NCBI GenBank assembly: GCA_018712125.1
Contig: DVHM01000183.1
Location: 1-64,000, forward strand
Length of the DNA stretch: 64,000 nucleotides
Origin: Pullilachnospira_A gallistercoris
GTDB taxonomy: Bacteria; Bacillota; Clostridia; Lachnospirales; Lachnospiraceae
Direction of reading: 5' to 3'
Part shown: one piece after another, positions 59,758 through 64,000 of the stretch
Layout of the letters: the number at the start of each line of letters is the position of its first letter
How positions within the stretch are numbered: the stretch's first letter is position 1
Position numbers and translations under genes: made by a program
The notes under the pieces: model-generated
Databases searched by the model: none
Told to the model about the DNA's origin: nothing
Seen by the model: only the letters and a program-made list of their open reading frames with translations

Positions 59758-59782
59758 GCTTTTCCTGTGAGGGTAATTCTGC

Positions 59783-59788
59783 TATAAT
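59783..59788 (+). promoter_or_regulatory. Extended -10 promoter of the Asp23 gene
   Basis: TGC-TATAAT, a perfect -10 with the extended TGn motif, 30 bases before ATG 59819. The -35 region (TTTTCC, 17 bases upstream) is weak. Confidence 0.55.
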
Positions 59789-59818
59789 AGCGGTATCATA
59801 TTGTAGGAGGCAGGTACA

Positions 59819-60196
59819 ATGGCAGAGGAGAGAAGAAGTTTTACGATAAAAGAAGACGAGAACGGCGGCGTGCATATTACCGATGAGGTGCTGGCCGGCA
59901 TTGCCGGACTGGCGGCTGCCGAGGTGGAGGGTGTGGATTCCCTCTCCGGCAATCTCACATCGGATATCATCAGCAAGGTGGGAATCAACAAGCTCTCTAA
60001 GGGTGTCCGCACTTTTGCTGAGGAGGACGGCACCGTGAGCGTGCGTCTTTCGCTGAACATGAAATACGGATACGAGATTCCGAAGGTTTGCGAAGCGGTG
60101 CAGGAGAAGGTCAAGACGACAGTGGAGAACATGACGGGACTTTCCGTGACAGGCGTGGATATCCGCATTGCCGCGGTAAATGTGTCAAACCAGTAA
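59819..60196 (+). CDS. Asp23/Gls24 family envelope stress protein
   Basis: The 125-residue protein matches the Asp23/Gls24 family (YloU/YqhY type): ITDEVLAGIAGLAAAEVEGVD near the start, VSVRLSLNMKYGYEIPKVC in the middle, and VENMTGLSVTGVDIRIAAV at the end. Such proteins are abundant and linked to cell-envelope or membrane homeostasis; YqhY is encoded before nusB in Bacillus and is linked to acetyl-CoA carboxylase. Here nusB also follows, which supports the YqhY equivalent. Confidence 0.9.
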   Translation: MAEERRSFTIKEDENGGVHITDEVLAGIAGLAAAEVEGVDSLSGNLTSDIISKVGINKLSKGVRTFAEEDGTVSVRLSLNMKYGYEIPKVCEAVQEKVKTTVENMTGLSVTGVDIRIAAVNVSNQ

Positions 60197-60232
60197 TTTT
60201 TTCTTCTGTTTCCCTGTAATTTGGAGTATAAT

Positions 60233-60263
60233 AAAGGGTGTCTGTACAGACATCCTTTTTTTA
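60233..60263 (+). terminator. Terminator between the Asp23 gene and nusB
   Basis: AAAGGGTGTCTG/CAGACATCCTTT (60233-60258, one G-T pair) followed by T-rich sequence. A perfect TATAAT (60227-60232) directly abuts the stem, so promoter and terminator signals overlap here too. Confidence 0.85.
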
Positions 60264-60338
60264 CCATGCGAAATCATTGTCCCAGGGCAGGCGGCCCGCG
60301 GGGCATGGCAGAAACCGGTCTGCCGGAAAGGATAGAAC

Positions 60339-60728
60339 ATGACGAGAAGACAAATCAGAGAAGAGATTTTCAAACTGATCTTTCAGATAGAGTTTCACGA
60401 TACCGAGGAACTGCCCCAGCAGCTGCGTCTCTCGCTGGAGGAGGAGACGGATCTGGGGGAGCAGCAGGTGTATGTGGAGGATAAATGCCGGGATCTGATG
60501 GATAAGGTGCAGGAGATCGACGACTGCATCAACGAGAATGTGACCGGCTGGAAGACCAGCCGCATGTCCAAGGTGGATCTGTCCATCATCCGGCTGGCGG
60601 TCTACGAGATCCGATATGAGAAAATCGACCGCGCCATCGCCATCAACGAGGCGGTGGAGATCGCGAAAAAATACAGCGGAGAGCAGGCGGCGTCCTTTGT
60701 CAACGGCGTTCTGGCCAGGATCGCATGA
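60339..60728 (+). CDS. nusB: Transcription antitermination factor NusB
   Basis: The 129-residue all-helical protein begins TRRQIREEIFKLIFQIEF and ends YSGEQAASFVNGVLARIA, the NusB pattern. With NusE (S10) it binds boxA of rRNA operons. It has the central TSRMSKVDLSIIRLAVYEI helix. GAAAGGAT precedes ATG 60339. xseA overlaps its stop by 4 bases, which is the usual nusB-xseA-xseB-ispA-dxs order. Confidence 0.96.
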   Translation: MTRRQIREEIFKLIFQIEFHDTEELPQQLRLSLEEETDLGEQQVYVEDKCRDLMDKVQEIDDCINENVTGWKTSRMSKVDLSIIRLAVYEIRYEKIDRAIAINEAVEIAKKYSGEQAASFVNGVLARIA

Positions 60729-61951
60729 AACAGAATATCTATTCCGTCAGCCAGGTCAACGCCTATGTGAGTCGGATGTTCGAGGAGGATTTTCTTCTGA
60801 AAAAGATCCTGATTCAGGGCGAAGTCTCCAACTGCAAATACCATTCCTCCGGCCATATCTATTTTACACTGAAGGATGAGAAGGCGGCCATCCCCGCCGT
60901 CATGTTCGCGGGAAACCGTCGGCAGGGCCTGAAATTTTCCATGAAAAACGGAGATCAGGTCATCGTCGCGGGATCGGTGGAAGTCTACGAGCGGGATGGG
61001 AAATATCAGATTTACGCCAGACAGATTACCCTGGATGGAGCCGGGGATCTGTATCTGGAGTTTGAGCGGATCAAGGCCAGGCTGGAGGAGATGGGGATGT
61101 TTGCCCCGGAGTATAAAAAGCCCATTCCGCGCTATGCCACCAGAGTCGGTATTGTCACATCCCCCACCGGGGCGGCGGTAAGGGATATCATTCAGATCGC
61201 CAGGCGCCGGAACCCTTACGTGGAACTGATTCTCTACCCGGCTCTTGTGCAGGGAGAAGGGGCTGTGGCCAGCGTGATCTCCGGTATCCGGGCACTGGAT
61301 GCCATGGGGCTGGATGTTTTGATTGTGGGGAGAGGCGGCGGTTCCATCGAGGAACTGTGGGCCTTCAATGAGGAGGAAGTGGCCAGAGAAATTTTTGCCT
61401 GCGACACGCCGGTCATATCGGCGGTGGGCCACGAGACAGATTTTACCATCGCGGATTTCGTGGCGGATCTGCGGGCGGCCACGCCCTCTGAGGCGGCTGA
61501 GCGGGCGGTATTTGATTTTCAGCAGTTTCTGCTGGATCTGGACACTACGGCAGCTCGCATAAAGAGTACCATGGTTTACCGCGTCAGGGATGCCAAAAGG
61601 CGGGAGGAGCATCTGCGCCAGCAGATGCGGGCTTACAGCCCCGCCAATCGAATCAATGAAAAGCTGAATCGCTGCGGTGTGCTGGAACAGCGGCTTGCGG
61701 ATCGGATGGAGGCGGCGATAAAGGATAAGAAAAACCAGCTGGGACTTCTGGCCGGTCGTCTGGAGGGCGTTTCCCCGGCAAAGAAGCTCAGCCAGGGATA
61801 TGCCTGTGTGACGGATGAAAAGGGAAAGCGCGTCTCGGACGGCGGCGATCTTCAGGCGGGAGACCTGCTGCGGATCTATTTCAGAAAAGGCGGCGTGAAA
61901 GCGGAAGTGAAGGAGAAAATCGAGGGACTGATCTATGGAAGAGAAGAATGA
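60725..61951 (+). CDS. xseA: Exodeoxyribonuclease VII large subunit
   Basis: The 408-residue subunit has an N-terminal OB fold (residues 1-100, ILIQGEVSNCKYHSSGHIYF) and the catalytic domain with RVGIVTSPTGAAVRDII, GRGGGSIEELWAFN and SAVGHETDFTIADFVAD. Exo VII degrades single-stranded DNA to oligonucleotides. A coiled-coil region follows. ATG 60725 overlaps nusB; xseB starts 17 bases before its stop. Confidence 0.96.
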   Translation: MKQNIYSVSQVNAYVSRMFEEDFLLKKILIQGEVSNCKYHSSGHIYFTLKDEKAAIPAVMFAGNRRQGLKFSMKNGDQVIVAGSVEVYERDGKYQIYARQITLDGAGDLYLEFERIKARLEEMGMFAPEYKKPIPRYATRVGIVTSPTGAAVRDIIQIARRRNPYVELILYPALVQGEGAVASVISGIRALDAMGLDVLIVGRGGGSIEELWAFNEEEVAREIFACDTPVISAVGHETDFTIADFVADLRAATPSEAAERAVFDFQQFLLDLDTTAARIKSTMVYRVRDAKRREEHLRQQMRAYSPANRINEKLNRCGVLEQRLADRMEAAIKDKKNQLGLLAGRLEGVSPAKKLSQGYACVTDEKGKRVSDGGDLQAGDLLRIYFRKGGVKAEVKEKIEGLIYGREE

Positions 61952-62237
61952 GAAACCGATGACTGCAGACCAGACAACAACAGATCAGACAGCAGAGGAT
62001 CCGGCTGTACTGGAACAGGAAGCGCTGGAGCGGATGACAGTGGAAGAGGGATTCGAGAAGATCGAGGAGATCCTCCGAAAGATGGAATCCCGGGATATCC
62101 CTCTGGAGGAGTCTTTTGGTCTGTATGAGGAAGGGATGAAACTGCTGAAGTTCTGCAATGAGAGAATTTCGAGGGTGGAGAAACAGGTGATGAAGCTGGA
62201 TGAGGACGGCCGGCTGAAACCGCTGGATGAGGAGTAA
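61935..62237 (+). CDS. xseB: Exodeoxyribonuclease VII small subunit
   Basis: The 100-residue protein has the XseB helical core TVEEGFEKIEEILRKMESRD..LEESFGLYEEGMKLL in its second half. The first ~33 residues are a polar, Thr/Glu-rich extension not found in typical 75-80-residue XseB. ATG 61935 has GAGGGA upstream; a shorter start at 61959 is possible. It overlaps xseA by 17 bases. Confidence 0.93.
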   Translation: MEEKNEKPMTADQTTTDQTAEDPAVLEQEALERMTVEEGFEKIEEILRKMESRDIPLEESFGLYEEGMKLLKFCNERISRVEKQVMKLDEDGRLKPLDEE

Positions 62238-62240
62238 ACT

Positions 62241-63131
62241 ATGAATCTGAGGGAAGAGATCAATCAAAAAGCGCAGGAGATCGACAATATTCTCGAGCGT
62301 TACCTGCCCCGGGAGGAGGGCTATCAGACCACTGTTTTTGAGGCGATGAACTACAGCGTCCGGGCGGGCGGAAAGCGTCTGCGCCCCATGCTGATGCAGG
62401 AAACTTACCGCCTGTTCGGAGGAGAGGGAGCGTTGGTGGAGCCCTTTATGGCAGCCATCGAGATGATTCACACCTACTCTCTGGTACACGACGATCTGCC
62501 GGCCATGGACAATGACATGCTGCGCCGCGGAAAACCAACCACCCATGCGGTATATGGGGAGGCCATGGGGATTCTGGCTGGAGACGCTCTTCAGAATTAT
62601 GCCTTTGAGACAGCTCTTACCGCCTTTGACCTGGAACCGGAAAATCCCGGGATCCCGGCGGCGCTGAAACTTCTGGCGGGCAAGTCCGGTGTCTATGGCA
62701 TGCTGGGCGGACAGGTTGTGGATGTGGAATCCGAGCAGATGGAGGATATTTCCCGGGAGCGGCTGGACTTTATCTACCGGCTCAAGACCGGTGCGCTGAT
62801 CGAGGCATCCATGATGATCGGAGCGGTGCTGGCGGGCGCCTCAAAGGAGGAGACGGCGGCGGTGGAGCGTATCGCCGGTAAGGTAGGCCTGGCGTTCCAG
62901 ATTCAGGATGACATTCTGGATGTGGCCGGAGATGAGGCAGTGCTGGGCAAACCGGTGGGAAGTGACGAGAAAAATCAGAAGGCCACCTATGTGGTGTTCG
63001 AGGGATTGGAGAAGTCCCGGGAGGATGTGCGGAGGCTTTCCGAGGAGGCCATTGAGCAGCTGAAGAGTCTTCCGGGTGACAGCCGGTTTTTGGAGGGGCT
63101 TTTGGGCTGGCTGATTCATCGGGACAGATAG
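62241..63131 (+). CDS. ispA: Polyprenyl (farnesyl/geranyl) diphosphate synthase
   Basis: The 296-residue prenyltransferase has the two Asp-rich motifs: DDLPAMDND (first) and DDILD in FQIQDDILDVAGD (second). The residues before the first motif (MIHTYSLVHD) fit a short-chain enzyme making C15 farnesyl diphosphate. It starts 3 bases after xseB, and dxs follows by 12 bases. Confidence 0.94.
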   Translation: MNLREEINQKAQEIDNILERYLPREEGYQTTVFEAMNYSVRAGGKRLRPMLMQETYRLFGGEGALVEPFMAAIEMIHTYSLVHDDLPAMDNDMLRRGKPTTHAVYGEAMGILAGDALQNYAFETALTAFDLEPENPGIPAALKLLAGKSGVYGMLGGQVVDVESEQMEDISRERLDFIYRLKTGALIEASMMIGAVLAGASKEETAAVERIAGKVGLAFQIQDDILDVAGDEAVLGKPVGSDEKNQKATYVVFEGLEKSREDVRRLSEEAIEQLKSLPGDSRFLEGLLGWLIHRDR

Positions 63132-63143
63132 GGGAAGATACGT

Positions 63144-64000
63144 ATGGTGCTGGATAAGATACAACAGTGGAATGATATAAAGAAACTGACGCCGGAGGAA
63201 CTGCAGACACTCCGCAGAGAGATACGGCGCTTTCTGATCGAGAAGCTCTCGGTCACAGGGGGGCATCTGGCATCCAACCTGGGTGTTGTGGAGCTGACGA
63301 TGGCGCTCCATCTGGTCTGCGATTTTCCGAAGGACAAGCTGATCTGGGACGTGGGGCATCAGTCCTATACGCATAAGATTCTGACAGGCCGCAAGGAGGG
63401 GTTCGATGACCTGAGAACCTACGGGGGGATGAGCGGCTTTCCGAAGCGCGCGGAGAGCCCCTGCGATTCCTTTGACACCGGCCACAGCTCCACCTCGATT
63501 TCCGCTGGACTGGGCTATGCCTGGGCCAGAGAGCTGTCCGGGGAGGATTACCATGTGATTTCCGTCATCGGCGATGGGGCGCTCACAGGTGGCATGGCCT
63601 ATGAGGCCATGAATAATGCCTCCCGTCTGAAAAAGAATTTTATCATTGTGCTGAATGACAACAACATGTCCATCTCGGAGAACGTGGGCGGGTTGTCCAG
63701 GGTTCTGTCCAAAATGCGCACCAGCGACAACTACACCGGGCTGAAAGAGGGCGTTACCCAGTCCCTGGAGCGGATCCCGGTATACGGGCAGCGGATCGTG
63801 GACAATATCCGAAAGACCAAGAGCGGTATCAAGCAGCTGGTTATCCCCGGCATGTTTTTTGAGGACATGGGGATCATGTATCTCGGTCCGGTGGACGGTC
63901 ATGATATCGGCGCGCTGGTCCGCGTGCTGCGGGAGGCCATGCAGGTACAGGGGCCTGTGCTGGTGCACGTGATGACGAAGAAAGGGTATGGCTATCCTCC
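63144..64000 (+). CDS. dxs: 1-deoxy-D-xylulose-5-phosphate synthase, 3' end cut by window edge
   Basis: The first 285 residues of a thiamine diphosphate enzyme that joins pyruvate and glyceraldehyde 3-phosphate, the first step of the MEP pathway. Seen motifs are the substrate-region His in GGHLASNLG, WDVGHQSYTHKIL, and the ThDP-Mg site GDGALTGGMAYEAMNN. The frame is open to the right edge; a full Dxs has about 620 residues. GGGGAAG precedes ATG 63144. With ispA directly upstream it supplies isoprenoids. Confidence 0.96.
   Translation, partial: MVLDKIQQWNDIKKLTPEELQTLRREIRRFLIEKLSVTGGHLASNLGVVELTMALHLVCDFPKDKLIWDVGHQSYTHKILTGRKEGFDDLRTYGGMSGFPKRAESPCDSFDTGHSSTSISAGLGYAWARELSGEDYHVISVIGDGALTGGMAYEAMNNASRLKKNFIIVLNDNNMSISENVGGLSRVLSKMRTSDNYTGLKEGVTQSLERIPVYGQRIVDNIRKTKSGIKQLVIPGMFFEDMGIMYLGPVDGHDIGALVRVLREAMQVQGPVLVHVMTKKGYGYP

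Overview
The window is a stretch of chromosome from a GC-rich Gram-positive bacterium of the class Clostridia, most likely a Lachnospiraceae-type gut anaerobe. This rests on gene content and order: the Firmicutes block lepA-hemW-hrcA-grpE-dnaK-dnaJ-prmA-rsmE, ireB-ruvX-DUF1292 with RNase J, RNase Y, a type III glutamine synthetase, SpoIIM (so probably a spore former), a CIRCE operator and a Firmicutes-type LexA box. There is no rRNA, CRISPR array, transposase or phage gene. It is almost all housekeeping sequence, densely packed, with many 4-base overlaps.

Layout. 0-8.3 kb: the end of a metallo-hydrolase gene, rnhA, a small membrane protein, alaS, rpsU, a methyltransferase, lepA and hemW. 8.3-8.6 kb: an intergenic stretch with two long perfect inverted repeats, then the promoter and CIRCE site of the heat-shock operon. 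8.6-13.6 kb: hrcA-grpE-dnaK-dnaJ. 13.7-19.1 kb: a small repressor on the minus strand, an HD-domain protein, prmA, rsmE, and a cysteine desulfurase-thiI pair for tRNA thiolation. 19.2-29.4 kb: an HPr-like protein without the phosphorylatable histidine, mtaB, ireB-ruvX-DUF1292-rnj, trmR-trhP, a lactonase-family protein, aroC, tgt and yajC; this region is rich in tRNA-modification genes.

29.5-44.6 kb: nitrogen assimilation genes (asnB, glnN, gltB, gltD) surround a recA-recX-rny-nudix-spoIIM block. 44.7-46.2 kb: a visibly AT-richer minus-strand riboflavin module made of an FMN riboswitch with its terminator, the transporter subunit ribU, and a protein that fuses a complete riboflavin kinase domain to an OmpR-type winged-helix DNA-binding domain. 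46.4-49.8 kb: shikimate-pathway genes in two divergent pairs (aroE-aroF and aroD-aroK) fired from back-to-back promoters. 49.8-54.6 kb: class I ribonucleotide reductase nrdA-nrdB under two NrdR boxes with a structured leader, then L-lactate dehydrogenase. 54.7-64 kb: tRNA-Arg(CCG), an Ala/Gln-repeat SH3b protein, rluF-ligA-metA, an Asp23 protein, nusB-xseA-xseB-ispA, and dxs running off the right edge.

The most interesting item is the riboflavin kinase-winged helix fusion co-transcribed with ribU under an FMN riboswitch. The same transcript would encode the transporter, the enzyme that traps riboflavin as FMN, and a possible DNA-binding output attached to that enzyme. Second-tier observations are a promoter that runs straight into a strong terminator before asnB, the nrdAB leader hairpins, the paired inverted repeats upstream of hrcA, possible leader structures at rpsU and rny, and the HPr-like protein.
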